Shown here in pieces: positions 43,264-52,340 of a stretch of DNA of 64,000 nucleotides. A program made the translations under genes and the position numbers. The stretch covers positions 186,001-250,000 of the forward strand of contig NW_014575404.1 in assembly GCF_000803265.1 (NCBI RefSeq), written 5' to 3'. Numbering within the stretch: position 1 is the stretch's first letter; every line of letters begins with the position of its first letter. This DNA is from Ordospora colligata OC4. Lineage: Eukaryota; Microsporidia; Ordosporidae. The notes under the pieces are model-generated. The model worked only from the letters and a program-made list of their open reading frames with translations, searched no databases and had not been told where the DNA came from.

Positions 43264-46200
43264 TTAGGTTTTATTAGAAATGCCAATAGAATGCATTAAA
43301 CTAAATGAACCAGTTCCACACTCAATAGGATTCCCTACGACCAGAGATGCGGATGGCACAGAAAGATTATCTTCTTGATGGAAGATTGCGTTTGATTGAA
43401 GCATGCTGTAACAGCTTTCGAAGCTCATTCTCAAAAAAGGCGAATCTGAAGCACCCAATCCACCTCTATTAAAAGGTGTGTATTCTCCATTTCTAGTCAT
43501 GTAGTCTGCAATCAGTAGCAGATGGCGTGAATCCACTGATATCCCATAAGCATCAAACACTCTTTTCACTTCGTTGACTATTGAATGCCTTGCAGCTTCT
43601 ATCCCAAGAACCTGGCGCACATTATAAATATCGTTAGATTCCGAACTGTATATGTCAATCGCATCTAATAGACTGACTGTGTTTCCTGGGCCAATGTCCA
43701 CACTTTTCGCTAATGAACATAAGTCCCTTGTCTCAACAAACAGGATGTTGTCAGATATGTTTGCTTTAGTTATTCCAGCAATCTCTTTTACAGAAATAAC
43801 CGGAAGAATCGATTCAATAAGCCAAGTAATCATTTCGTTCATTCCAGAAGGATACAAAACCTCAAAAACAAGCACATTTTTTGATTTTCTTGTGAAGTTA
43901 ATGAACTCTCTATCTCTATCTTCATATTCATCATTCACTTCATCGATATCATCAACTTCCTCACTACTATTTTCATGGTTAGGCAGTGTATCATTAGCAA
44001 ATTCATCCGAAAACGCTTCTTTGCGATTTACTTCATTACCATTACCTTCATTATTGCTATCACTATCACTATCATCACTATTGCTATCATTGGCTTTCTC
44101 TTTATCATTATCATTTATATCTTCATCATCGCAATCATCATCGCAATCTTCTGCTTCATCTTGCTTCCCCTTGACTTTAGATGTTTCTGTTATTCCACTT
44201 GTAGGACTCATGCATGCCAAGTTCTTCAGCTTCTTTCCAAACACTTTCAGGAACTTCTTGTCCAGTGCTTCTGCTGCCAAATCTACATAACAGCCTAGTT
44301 CAAACTCCATCACAATCTTCTTCTGGAACACTTCATCAACCATCACAATCTCTTCGTTGACACTAAACCTCGTCACACAGTCCTTGAGTGTCACTCTCTT
44401 CAGGCATTCTACTACATCAAACTCCACAGAATTCTTTATAGGAACACTTACTATAGGCGTTTTAATGTTCTTAGATGATGTTATTAAAATCTCTCTAAGT
44501 CTTGGGATTCCAAGTGTCATATTTTTTGCTCCCACTCCTGCAAGATGGAACGTGTTCAACGTCATCTGAGTAGATGGCTCTCCTACAGACTGTGCTGCCA
44601 ATACTCCCACACACTCTCCAGGATTAACAAGTCCGTTTATGTACCTTCCTACTAAAAAGTTTCGGAACCTTTTGTCATCAACGCCATCAAGCATCTCCTG
44701 GAACCTTTGAGAAACCATTCCATACTCTCTACATCCCTCACTAACACACGAGTTCCTGAACAGTTTTTCATTTTGCTTATAGAATTCAAACTGCTCCAAA
44801 TAGCTGGCTTTTGTGCTATCAATCCCGTCTTCACCATACATAAACTGAATGGTTGTATTTTCTGCTCGCACCGACATGTCATACTCAACCTTCATCCTTT
44901 CCATGTGCTTCACAAGGCATCTTTGCAGATAACCTGAATTCGCTGTTTTTACTGCCGTGTCAATCAACCCTTCTCTACCTGCCATACAATGGAAAAAAAA
45001 CTGTGGCGGCGCAATTCCTGATAAAAACCTTTCGTATATATATCCTGCAGAGCGAGGATCTGCATCAAGACGTCCAAAACACGGCAATGTCTTTCCACTG
45101 GCCATTACAGGAACTCTCTTGCCTTCAAGCTCCTGTTGCCCCAATCCTCCAGATATCTGACTCAGATTCACAATCGATCCCTTTGCTCCAGTCATAACAA
45201 TCAATCCAATATTATTATTAGGAAAGCACTTATTCTGTCCAGATGGTACAGACACACTTACTATTGCAGACGTTACCTTATTCATCTCCTCTCTCATTAC
45301 AGAATCAATGTAGCTGATTTTATCAGAATGCAAGTAATAATCTGGATTTTCAGACAAGAACTTTTGTTGAACCTCTGCAGCTTGTGCATTCTTGATCCTG
45401 ATTAGCTCTTTCCTCGCCATATCTGCATCAGATGAAAGTAATAAATCATCAATCCCTACTGTAATTCCATACATAAGCAGATATCGATTAATTACCCTGC
45501 CGATGTATGTCATAAGATCATTGCATGCGGATCCTCCCATCACTTCTGAACATGCATGAACCAAAGACATCGAACTTTGACCTAATGAGTTTTTATCCAA
45601 CACGCCTGTAAGAATGTTTCCATCTCTTACAAGAACTTTTTCTTCTTCCGTATGCCCTTTCCAGAACTCCTTTTTGATTTTCGTATCAATCTCCATGCAT
45701 ATTTTCAATCCCATGTTCTTGATGATTGTAGAAATTATTTGCTTTCCAGAATACAACTTTTTTGGCTTGATTATGCAAGGCTTTTCTAAAGTAATTCGTC
45801 CACTTGGGAGTCCAGAAGACACCAACGAAAAGTAGACATCTTTTGTAAAGAAAGAATCCTTCATCGTAAGGATCGTTGCGCCTATTATGTAATCCTGTGT
45901 GAGTCCTCTTATTGGGCTTCCATCGGTAGGCACCAGGTAGTTGAAGTCATTCATCAGTATAAGTCTTGCTTCAGACTCTGCAGCATAGCTCTGTGGAAAG
46001 TGAATGTTCATCTCGTCTCCATCAAAGTCTGCATTATACGACTTACAATTTACATAGTGCATCCGCAGTGTCTTTTCACCCTTGAGAACCTTACACTTAT
46101 GTGCCATAATGCTTACTTTATGAAGAGTAGGTTGCCTGTTAACCAAGACAACATCTCCATCTATCAGGTGTCTCCAGACTACCTTATTTCCATCAAGAAT

Positions 46201-47499
46201 CTGGTTTGCAAGTGCATATCTTTTGTCCTCAGGCATGTGGCTCAGGCTCAGTAATGCATCGTTGTCTTGGACGTATAAGCTTCCTGGATAGCTTGTTCCG
46301 TTGAGAACCGCCTTTCTAAGCCTGTCTGCATTGAATGTATTCACTTTTTCTGGGAATGTCAACTTCTCTGCAAAAATCATTGGAATCCCGATCTCCCTGG
46401 TTTCAAGGTTTGGATCTGGCGATATCACTGTACGCCCTGCAAAGTTAACTCTCTTGCCCATCATGTTCTTTCTGAACAAGCCCTCCTTCTTTTCAAGAAC
46501 CTGCTTGTACCCAGATGGAGCAGCTGATGATGCATTTCCCCACTTTGGCATTTTTGTACTATCGAATAATGAGAACACGCATAATTGTAACTGTGGCCAA
46601 TACGATACATCTGCCATCATCATCATGTTGCATCTCAAAATATCGCATAATAAAAGGTTGTCGAAGGATTCTGTCCTTTTGCCATTCACAAAAGTGACTG
46701 GACGGAACCTATTTGGCGTGACAGCAATACTCTTCATAAAAAACATCTTGTAATTGGAAGAGCAAAATATAGACTTGAGAAGATCCTCCTCATTCAAAAA
46801 CAAATCGCAGAAGAGTTCTTCAATTGCTTCTGGAGAAAAAAACTCAAGATACTTTTCCTCATTTCCTCGTTCACTGTCTCCCTTGAAGTCCTTAAACACC
46901 TTGAGAGTTGATCCAGCAACAATCTTTGGGTTTTTGTATCCACATCTTACACATTTCTTTCTGTTTGCTATGCTTGAGAAAAAGTCATTTGCCAGTGCTT
47001 GGTGATTATCGATCAGTGTGTTGGTTTTGCATGCCTCTGAAGCCTTGATCTTTTCCATTACGGTATTATAGATTTCATCCTCATCTTGCACTGTATACAG
47101 ACTGTCTAGTCCGTTGATACTTGTTCCATTCCTAAGTAGTGAGAATTTGCAGAACATGATGAGTCTGTCATGGTTTGTAATTCGAAGATTCCTGCATTTG
47201 ATGCAAGCAGCCTTCAGAATAGACATCATCTGTTTAAAAGCCAACGGATTCAGAACAGCCTTGCAGAGCTTTATATACCCAAAGTGTCCAGGACAGTTGA
47301 AAAATGACAGGTTGCAAGTTTTGCAATTTGATGCCAGATCGATCGGGCCCATTCTCAAGTCATACAATCCGCCAGCAACAGGATGTCCAAAGCCATCAAA
47401 TGCGGTGGTTTCGGTGACTTCAACCGAGCTGAGCCTTTGAATGTCCTCTTCATTGTAGAATCCAAAAGATATCTTTTTTGGACGGAGAGCAACAGTCAT
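43264..47499 (-). CDS. RPA190: RNA polymerase I largest subunit
   Basis: Catalytic subunit of Pol I, which makes rRNA precursor. From 47499 it has 1411 residues. Clamp zinc site: CKTCNLSFFNCPGHFGYI. Active site: YNADFDGDEMN, N489 to D495, whose three Asp bind catalytic Mg. Pol I identity: no heptad CTD; an acidic Asp/Asn/Ser-rich insert near the jaw (about residues 1135-1210); and the C-terminus DYMTRNGEYTPFNRGGLG then SPFLRMSFES and SASLVVGNPIECGTGSF, as in Rpa190 (DYMxxxGxYxPxNRxG...SPxxxMTFET...SACLVVGxxxxxGTGxF). Yeast Rpa190 is 1664 residues. CCC 6 bp before 47499 (ttggccctcacgaATG) supports that start over 47538. Confidence 0.95.
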   Translation of the reverse strand: MTVALRPKKISFGFYNEEDIQRLSSVEVTETTAFDGFGHPVAGGLYDLRMGPIDLASNCKTCNLSFFNCPGHFGYIKLCKAVLNPLAFKQMMSILKAACIKCRNLRITNHDRLIMFCKFSLLRNGTSINGLDSLYTVQDEDEIYNTVMEKIKASEACKTNTLIDNHQALANDFFSSIANRKKCVRCGYKNPKIVAGSTLKVFKDFKGDSERGNEEKYLEFFSPEAIEELFCDLFLNEEDLLKSIFCSSNYKMFFMKSIAVTPNRFRPVTFVNGKRTESFDNLLLCDILRCNMMMMADVSYWPQLQLCVFSLFDSTKMPKWGNASSAAPSGYKQVLEKKEGLFRKNMMGKRVNFAGRTVISPDPNLETREIGIPMIFAEKLTFPEKVNTFNADRLRKAVLNGTSYPGSLYVQDNDALLSLSHMPEDKRYALANQILDGNKVVWRHLIDGDVVLVNRQPTLHKVSIMAHKCKVLKGEKTLRMHYVNCKSYNADFDGDEMNIHFPQSYAAESEARLILMNDFNYLVPTDGSPIRGLTQDYIIGATILTMKDSFFTKDVYFSLVSSGLPSGRITLEKPCIIKPKKLYSGKQIISTIIKNMGLKICMEIDTKIKKEFWKGHTEEEKVLVRDGNILTGVLDKNSLGQSSMSLVHACSEVMGGSACNDLMTYIGRVINRYLLMYGITVGIDDLLLSSDADMARKELIRIKNAQAAEVQQKFLSENPDYYLHSDKISYIDSVMREEMNKVTSAIVSVSVPSGQNKCFPNNNIGLIVMTGAKGSIVNLSQISGGLGQQELEGKRVPVMASGKTLPCFGRLDADPRSAGYIYERFLSGIAPPQFFFHCMAGREGLIDTAVKTANSGYLQRCLVKHMERMKVEYDMSVRAENTTIQFMYGEDGIDSTKASYLEQFEFYKQNEKLFRNSCVSEGCREYGMVSQRFQEMLDGVDDKRFRNFLVGRYINGLVNPGECVGVLAAQSVGEPSTQMTLNTFHLAGVGAKNMTLGIPRLREILITSSKNIKTPIVSVPIKNSVEFDVVECLKRVTLKDCVTRFSVNEEIVMVDEVFQKKIVMEFELGCYVDLAAEALDKKFLKVFGKKLKNLACMSPTSGITETSKVKGKQDEAEDCDDDCDDEDINDNDKEKANDSNSDDSDSDSNNEGNGNEVNRKEAFSDEFANDTLPNHENSSEEVDDIDEVNDEYEDRDREFINFTRKSKNVLVFEVLYPSGMNEMITWLIESILPVISVKEIAGITKANISDNILFVETRDLCSLAKSVDIGPGNTVSLLDAIDIYSSESNDIYNVRQVLGIEAARHSIVNEVKRVFDAYGISVDSRHLLLIADYMTRNGEYTPFNRGGLGASDSPFLRMSFESCYSMLQSNAIFHQEDNLSVPSASLVVGNPIECGTGSFSLMHSIGISNKT

Positions 47500-47608
47500 T
47501 CGTGAGGGCCAAGTAACAACGATCTTGAAACACTGCATAATGCATGATTGATTCGAAATACAGAATCGACATGTGCAAAATGGAATGACAAAGTTGGATC
47601 TTATTTAA

Positions 47609-47680
47609 AGCATGGTGGCGCAATGGAAGCGCGTTGGGCTCATAACCCAAAGGTTGTTGGTTCGAATCCATCCTATGCTA
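47609..47680 (+). tRNA. initiator tRNA-Met (CAU)
   Basis: A 72-nt cloverleaf. The acceptor stem agcatgg/ctatgct has one G-U pair, followed by discriminator A. The D arm is gcgc/gcgc. The anticodon arm is ttggg-ctCATaa-cccaa, and the T arm is gttgg-ttcgaat-ccatc with one T-T mismatch. Initiator identity comes from the A1-U72 pair, the three G-C pairs GGG/CCC at the base of the anticodon loop, and the D arm tggcgcaatggaagcgc typical of eukaryotic initiators. The T loop is the ordinary TTCGAAT instead of the ATCGAAA usual for eukaryotic initiators. No intron. A T5 terminator (47681-47685) follows at once. Confidence 0.93.
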
Positions 47681-47685
47681 TTTTT
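47681..47685 (+). terminator. Pol III T5 terminator of tRNA-iMet
   Basis: Five T residues immediately follow the discriminator base, the usual Pol III stop. Confidence 0.75.
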
Positions 47686-47782
47686 ACATTACTAATGCAT
47701 CGCATCATGCATGATACATGACATTTATGCATCAACTCTAATCAACAGCAAATAGAAAACCTGTCTTTATTAAATATAGCCA

Positions 47783-49645
47783 TTAGGCATAAACTGTTGT
47801 GAAAAAATCATCTCCAGGTCCATCGTGGCATTGTATTCGCTTCCTTCCTTCCACGCCTTTTCTACACTCAGGCTTCTTTTTGTATGTATACACTGTGTTG
47901 TAAACCGTTTTTGGCTCATGACGTCTGTTCACAGTCTTTACTACAGTCTTTGTCAGTGTTTTTATTTTTTCTGGCTCAACTACCTCTTTGTCTCTATCAA
48001 TTGTATTCAATTCTCCATCTGTGCTGCTTTCGTCTTCGTTGTTGATCATTATCTTCCTAATGAGAGGAATTAGCTCATCAACTACATCCTGCTTAGTAAA
48101 CTGTAACTTAGCGTCTTTGAGCGGGTGTTTGTCCATATATATACTTGTAGGAGATGCACTAATGCTTTCTACAGGTTTGGAATGATTCATAGTGGTTATA
48201 GCACTTTCCTGGTATTCTGTTGGTTTGGTGTTCGTGACAGTGCTTTGTGTGTTGTTACATTGCTCACACACTGTTGAAGATGATGCTAAGCTGTTTTCAG
48301 GTGATAAAGACGATGAGCAGTCCTCAGTGCAAGGTGATTTATCTTGTATTTTTGTGACGGTAAGTAGGGAAACAATAGGTTTGATCACCGTTGTATATAT
48401 TATCTCAGGCTGATCGATCATACTAGGCTGCTCAGATACAGATGTTGTTTGTTGAACTTCATCTACTGCTTGATGCTCAGGATCGGTTTGGCTCTGTTCT
48501 AATGAAATTTGCCTGGCATTTGAGGATAATACTTTTGAAATATGTGCACTACTGGGTGATTCTACATAGTTTTGTATTTCAAAAGATGTTGATTTAGGCG
48601 AATGGTACTGTGTTTGCGTAACTGTCTCTGTTTTGATGCTGCTTTCTGTCTTGGTTTCTGTTGTAATTTCTTTAACTGTGGTAAGCTTGTAATTGATAAC
48701 TGGAATTTCATTCTTAACTGTTGTAGTGACTTCTCTATACAATGTAATTGGCTTTTCTACACTGACTGTCTTATAGAATACTCTAGTGACTGTTATGATG
48801 TTCTGATTGTAATCTTGTTCTGAATCATTTTCTTCTTTATCTCGTTCTAAATCATTTTCATCTTGCTCAGGTGTATTATAATTGTAATTGTAATTGTCTT
48901 CTTCTGAGGCGGAGTCAGTTGTTTGTGGATACTTCACAGATGCAGATATATTATTTCGACTTTTATTCTTGGCTAATCGCTCTCGCTTTGATGTATTTTG
49001 ATGTTCAGAATGTATTGGCATTTCAAGTGTTTTGAATATTGTTTTTACATCATCTTGCACTGTTGTCAATGAATTTGAAACCTGAGAGATAGGTATGGTT
49101 TGTGGTGTAACGTTCTCATCAACTACAGTGGTTGTGATTTTTTCAGAAACTGTTTCTGTCTTTGTTTCAATAACAGTTACACTCTTATATGACATATGTA
49201 GTTGGTTATTGGAATCCAGATTGCCAGTTGAATCTGTTTCAGTGCTTCGGTCTGCATTGTGATGGATCACATGAACCATTGGGAAACTCCTGTCTGGATT
49301 GTGATGTTTTTTTTGTAACACACCGTCACATTCGGCAGCACAAGCATCCCCCTTACAGTTGAGGCACTTGTTAATATCCTTGTAGACAACTGCTACACAC
49401 TGTTCTTTATTGCAGCTTGAGTCGCGTATGATTGGCATGTTGAAGCTCTGTAGATAGTCATCATACTCTTTCTTTGGAATGTATACTGAGTTCAGACAGT
49501 CATTGAGGCTTATTCCGTACTTCTGGCATCTGGCAGCAAGGCCTGTCTGCATTGCATTAATACATGCAATTATCATCATAATGATCATGCGCAGAAAGTG
49601 TTTGTTTTGCATACAAAAGAATAATATTTGTGACGAGAGTTTCAT
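47783..49645 (-). CDS. secreted Thr/Ser-rich, cysteine-containing protein, unknown
   Basis: Not recognised; likely lineage-specific. The 620-residue protein has an N-terminal hydrophobic signal (about 12-34, around FLRMIIMMIIACINA), then a cysteine-rich domain of about 75 residues (CQKYGISLNDC...SSCNKEQC...NKCLNCKGDACAAEC), then a long Thr/Ser/Val/Glu-rich region. Repeated motifs there include ETKTETV, EITTETKTESS, EVTTTVKNE and TVYNTVYTYK. There is no second membrane helix or GPI signal; it ends ECRKGV...DDFFTTVYA. Such mucin-like proteins in fungi are O-mannosylated and surface-located, so a spore-wall, polar-tube or secreted role is my inference. ATGs at 49645 and 49609 are both possible. 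The open frame continues upstream across tRNA-Pro, which I discount. Confidence 0.75.
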   Translation of the reverse strand: MKLSSQILFFCMQNKHFLRMIIMMIIACINAMQTGLAARCQKYGISLNDCLNSVYIPKKEYDDYLQSFNMPIIRDSSCNKEQCVAVVYKDINKCLNCKGDACAAECDGVLQKKHHNPDRSFPMVHVIHHNADRSTETDSTGNLDSNNQLHMSYKSVTVIETKTETVSEKITTTVVDENVTPQTIPISQVSNSLTTVQDDVKTIFKTLEMPIHSEHQNTSKRERLAKNKSRNNISASVKYPQTTDSASEEDNYNYNYNTPEQDENDLERDKEENDSEQDYNQNIITVTRVFYKTVSVEKPITLYREVTTTVKNEIPVINYKLTTVKEITTETKTESSIKTETVTQTQYHSPKSTSFEIQNYVESPSSAHISKVLSSNARQISLEQSQTDPEHQAVDEVQQTTSVSEQPSMIDQPEIIYTTVIKPIVSLLTVTKIQDKSPCTEDCSSSLSPENSLASSSTVCEQCNNTQSTVTNTKPTEYQESAITTMNHSKPVESISASPTSIYMDKHPLKDAKLQFTKQDVVDELIPLIRKIMINNEDESSTDGELNTIDRDKEVVEPEKIKTLTKTVVKTVNRRHEPKTVYNTVYTYKKKPECRKGVEGRKRIQCHDGPGDDFFTTVYA

Positions 49646-49708
49646 AGTATGATTGCGAGTATGTTGGTACACATTACAGTGACCTGAGAGGATATAGCAA
49701 AACAGGCA

Positions 49709-49781
49709 GGTTCGATAGTCTAATGGATATGATTTCCGCTTTGGGTGCGGAGGGTTCCGGGTTCGAATCCCGGTCGGACCC
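49709..49781 (+). tRNA. tRNA-Pro (UGG)
   Basis: A 73-nt cloverleaf. Acceptor ggttcga/tcggacc has one G-U pair and discriminator C. The D arm is gtc/gat-type. The anticodon arm is tccgc-ttTGGgt-gcgga (anticodon at 49742-49744), and the T arm is ccggg-ttcgaat-cccgg. G37 follows the anticodon, as expected for proline tRNAs. No intron. T5 follows at 49782-49786. It lies between the divergent secreted-protein gene and the gene at 49905, 63 bp from the former. Confidence 0.95.
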
Positions 49782-49786
49782 TTTTT
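49782..49786 (+). terminator. Pol III T5 terminator of tRNA-Pro
   Basis: Five T residues directly after the discriminator base of tRNA-Pro. Confidence 0.75.
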
Positions 49787-49904
49787 GCACCTTGAGACTA
49801 TACAACAGAAACAAATGTGCAGTATGAATAGGAAGATAAATTCCAGTTGTCTATGCATGGCATGATGCTTGTACGACTTGAGATTCCTTTTGATTGGCAA
49901 CCCC

Positions 49905-50942
49905 ATGGATGAGTGCGAATATACCCTGTGTTCATCAAGCACCGAACAAGGAGAAATCCCAATAATACACGTAAAGCGATCAAAGACCAAAGCATTACCA
50001 TTCCCAAGAACAAAGTCACAGATCCAATACATGTACCTTCCGGGATCATCGCTCTTCATTGGTACAAACACCATCCCAAGATCATGCGATTATCAGGTTG
50101 ATGTGCTTACCACTAAACTGAAGAAGAGGCTTAAACAAGACTTCCCGTATCCGTTCCAGTGCCTATCCATGAAGGAAGACAAGGCGTTTTTCGAGAATGG
50201 GTTCAATCATGTTTGTAACATTAGCGATGATCAACAGATTTGCCTGAACTTTGTTAAAACCATTGAAAATATTGTAGATGCACGTAATGCAATAGAAGAG
50301 AATAATGAGCAACTGGAAACACAGATTCCACATGTTAAAGATAAACAAAATGACAGATATGCCAAAATATGCCAGGAATTCATGACTGGTATTCTGCTGC
50401 ATGATATGACTAAGAAGCAAAAAAATATCATAATCAGAGATTATATGCTGTGTAGTATACACAGCAAAGATGCATACATTCGGTTTACTATAAAAAGCTC
50501 AAATAACCACACATATATTGTTTTTGATGAAATGTATACCAAAGAAATAAGGTACTATGAATATCTAAAGATGTATGGGATTGAAGTTGTTAAATCCTTA
50601 GGTTCGTCAGAAGCTAGGGCATACACTAGTGATGAAGGCACACTTATAGTGTATTCATCAACTTTATTTGAAAATTCAAAAGGAGTGCAGAGACTGTTCA
50701 GTGGAGTAGATATCAAGAAGACTGTTGAAGTGGTAACGAATATAGAGAGCGTAAAACTCATACCATGCACTGATGGATTGAAAGATGAAGCTGGCATGCT
50801 TTTTGGAATTACACTTGATGATGGAGAGTATGTCTTCAACAACGGAGATGTGTATGAAATTAACGTAAATGGAGATAAACACAAATTCAATGGGGTTATG
50901 TTTACAGACTTCATTGCAGACATGGAAATACTCAATGAATGA
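49905..50942 (+). CDS. unknown protein
   Basis: I do not recognise this 345-residue protein. It has no membrane segment or signal. Its N-terminal third alternates strands and polar loops (PIIHVKRSKTKALPFPRTKS, YMYLPGSSLFIGTNTIP). The middle has amphipathic helices (FVKTIENIVDARNAIEENNE), and the C-terminal third looks like a beta-rich domain (LFGITLDDGEYVFNNGDVYE). CCCC sits directly before the ATG (caaccccATG), a strong start; twelve in-frame codons upstream have no ATG. Its stop overlaps a possible ATG of the elongin C frame, but the likely elongin C start is 26 bp further on. Confidence 0.7.
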   Translation: MDECEYTLCSSSTEQGEIPIIHVKRSKTKALPFPRTKSQIQYMYLPGSSLFIGTNTIPRSCDYQVDVLTTKLKKRLKQDFPYPFQCLSMKEDKAFFENGFNHVCNISDDQQICLNFVKTIENIVDARNAIEENNEQLETQIPHVKDKQNDRYAKICQEFMTGILLHDMTKKQKNIIIRDYMLCSIHSKDAYIRFTIKSSNNHTYIVFDEMYTKEIRYYEYLKMYGIEVVKSLGSSEARAYTSDEGTLIVYSSTLFENSKGVQRLFSGVDIKKTVEVVTNIESVKLIPCTDGLKDEAGMLFGITLDDGEYVFNNGDVYEINVNGDKHKFNGVMFTDFIADMEILNE

Positions 50943-50968
50943 TTTATTCGATGTTTGTTTGTTTTCAC

Positions 50969-51259
50969 ATGCAAAATAAAGTAAAGGTGATTTCATCCGA
51001 TTCAAAAGAGTTATTTCTTGATTATGAGGTTGCTATACAGAGCCAGATACTAAAGGCATTCTTTGGACGTCCATCAATGTTCAAGGAATCTGTCTCAAGA
51101 ACAATAGGTTTGCCTATAAAAGCAAAATACCTGAAGAAAGCAATTGATTTTCTTGAATATAAGCGCTCTTTCGATCCATCCAAGGATCATGAGGAGTTCA
51201 AGATCGAAGACACTGAAGCTTTGGATATTCTTGACATTGCAGCATATCTGAAGATTTGA
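50969..51259 (+). CDS. ELC1: elongin C
   Basis: BTB/POZ-fold adaptor of 96 residues. VKVISSDSKELFLDYEVAIQSQILKAFF matches the VKLISSDGHEFIVxREHALxSGTIKAML entry; KAIDFLEYK matches VCMYFTYK; and the C-terminus EEFKIEDTEALDILDIAAYLKI matches PEFxIxxExALELLMAANFLDC. It links substrate receptors to cullins in ligases, and in yeast joins a Rad7-Cul3 ligase. The first Met of the elongin homology region (50969) is used; ATGs at 50939 and 50951 are in frame. It is convergent with GID2, 14 bp between stops. Confidence 0.88.
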   Translation: MQNKVKVISSDSKELFLDYEVAIQSQILKAFFGRPSMFKESVSRTIGLPIKAKYLKKAIDFLEYKRSFDPSKDHEEFKIEDTEALDILDIAAYLKI

Positions 51260-51273
51260 AGATTATGCATGAC

Positions 51274-52275
51274 CTAGTCTATACTAAGCTTCATCAGGCT
51301 TCCATACCTAGATAATTCAGGGCAATAAGGGCATTTGAAGCTGCTTGATGCGCCTTCTCTAGACAGCACCGTGGCAGCGTCGAAAGAAATTACATGCCCA
51401 CACTCTAGTATGCATGGTGGATTACTTTTAGTGCACAAACTTTTAAGTACCGGACATACAAAAAGAGAATGGTAATATGATTCTTTGCCCAACTGTATCT
51501 CCACAGGAAGCGTGCATTCATCTTGATCAATCAGTGGATTACCTGACTCCAGAAGTTGTTTTAATGCACAGGTTCCAGCCATGAAAAGATTCTTAAGATG
51601 GCATCTGCTCGGAATATCATCTGCTCGGAAGTATTGCATCTTGAGTGTCTCAATCAATATTTGTTTGCTCGCATGAATTGTTGCCTCTATGCCTGTAGGA
51701 TCGATTAAGAATCTAAGCATGCGCTTGATTTTCTGCGAATGTAGCGGATAATATGCCTTTATTTCATTAAGGCATGATCTTAATGCCTGGTTTGAGTTTC
51801 CATTACAAATCAGTATCAGAAACTCATACAGGCTAGTCTGCAATCCAAGATCATTCAGCGCTTCTTTGCCAATAAATTCTTTTAAAAGAGTAAAAATATC
51901 ATCTTCTATTTGCAGAGCCATCTTTCTGAAGTGTGAATAACTGGCTTTGACCTTTATTAACACATCTTTTTCATCGTGCACCTCAGATATCAATGCATCA
52001 AGAACATCATCAAGGTCATTCTCAAGGAGATAGAATGCAATCAAGAGCATCGTTGTGTGTTTGCTTTTTGGATAGTGTTGCTCACCTATTCTAAGATCAA
52101 GTTCACATAGCTCATGATCATCGGCTTGCACATCTCTCCAAATGTTGAGAAGCATCTCTTCTGCATTCAAACCTGTATCTGCATGATGGGCTTTGCCTAA
52201 AGCATAACGTGCCTGTATTTCCGATATCAATCTATTTGTTTCAGACCTGAGGACTTGGAAATCTATAGTTGACAT
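51274..52275 (-). CDS. GID2: GID/CTLH ubiquitin ligase RING-like subunit
   Basis: A 333-residue protein of the RMND5/Gid2-type family. The C-terminus has the degenerate RING: FVCPVLKSLCTKSNPPCILECGHVISFDA (read in parts), then SSFKCPYCPE, matching FxCPILRQQSTDxNPPMxLxCGHVIS...LKCPYCP of Rmd5. A helical CTLH-like core precedes it (EDDIFTLLKEFIGKEALNDLG...LYEFLILI). The complex degrades gluconeogenic enzymes in yeast. A paired Gid9/MAEA subunit is not in this window. An in-frame extension of 33 codons upstream overlaps the divergent small gene and lacks homology; ATG 52275 has CCC 17 bp upstream, in the same trinucleotide that precedes the divergent ATG at 52296. Confidence 0.8.
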   Translation of the reverse strand: MSTIDFQVLRSETNRLISEIQARYALGKAHHADTGLNAEEMLLNIWRDVQADDHELCELDLRIGEQHYPKSKHTTMLLIAFYLLENDLDDVLDALISEVHDEKDVLIKVKASYSHFRKMALQIEDDIFTLLKEFIGKEALNDLGLQTSLYEFLILICNGNSNQALRSCLNEIKAYYPLHSQKIKRMLRFLIDPTGIEATIHASKQILIETLKMQYFRADDIPSRCHLKNLFMAGTCALKQLLESGNPLIDQDECTLPVEIQLGKESYYHSLFVCPVLKSLCTKSNPPCILECGHVISFDAATVLSREGASSSFKCPYCPELSRYGSLMKLSID

Positions 52276-52340
52276 TGCTTTGATATGCACGAGGGATGTA
52301 TGCGTTGACAAATATGGATGCGCAATGCACCCACAAACAA

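Noticed and set aside
43652..44298. Long plus-strand frames opposite the acidic insert of RPA190
   Set aside because: They are the complement of Asp/Asn/Ser-rich repeats and reflect composition only.
49646..50074. In-frame 143-codon upstream extension of the secreted protein
   Set aside because: It runs antisense through the tRNA-Pro gene and the start of the divergent gene at 49905, and gives no signal peptide; the ATG at 49645 (or 49609) does.
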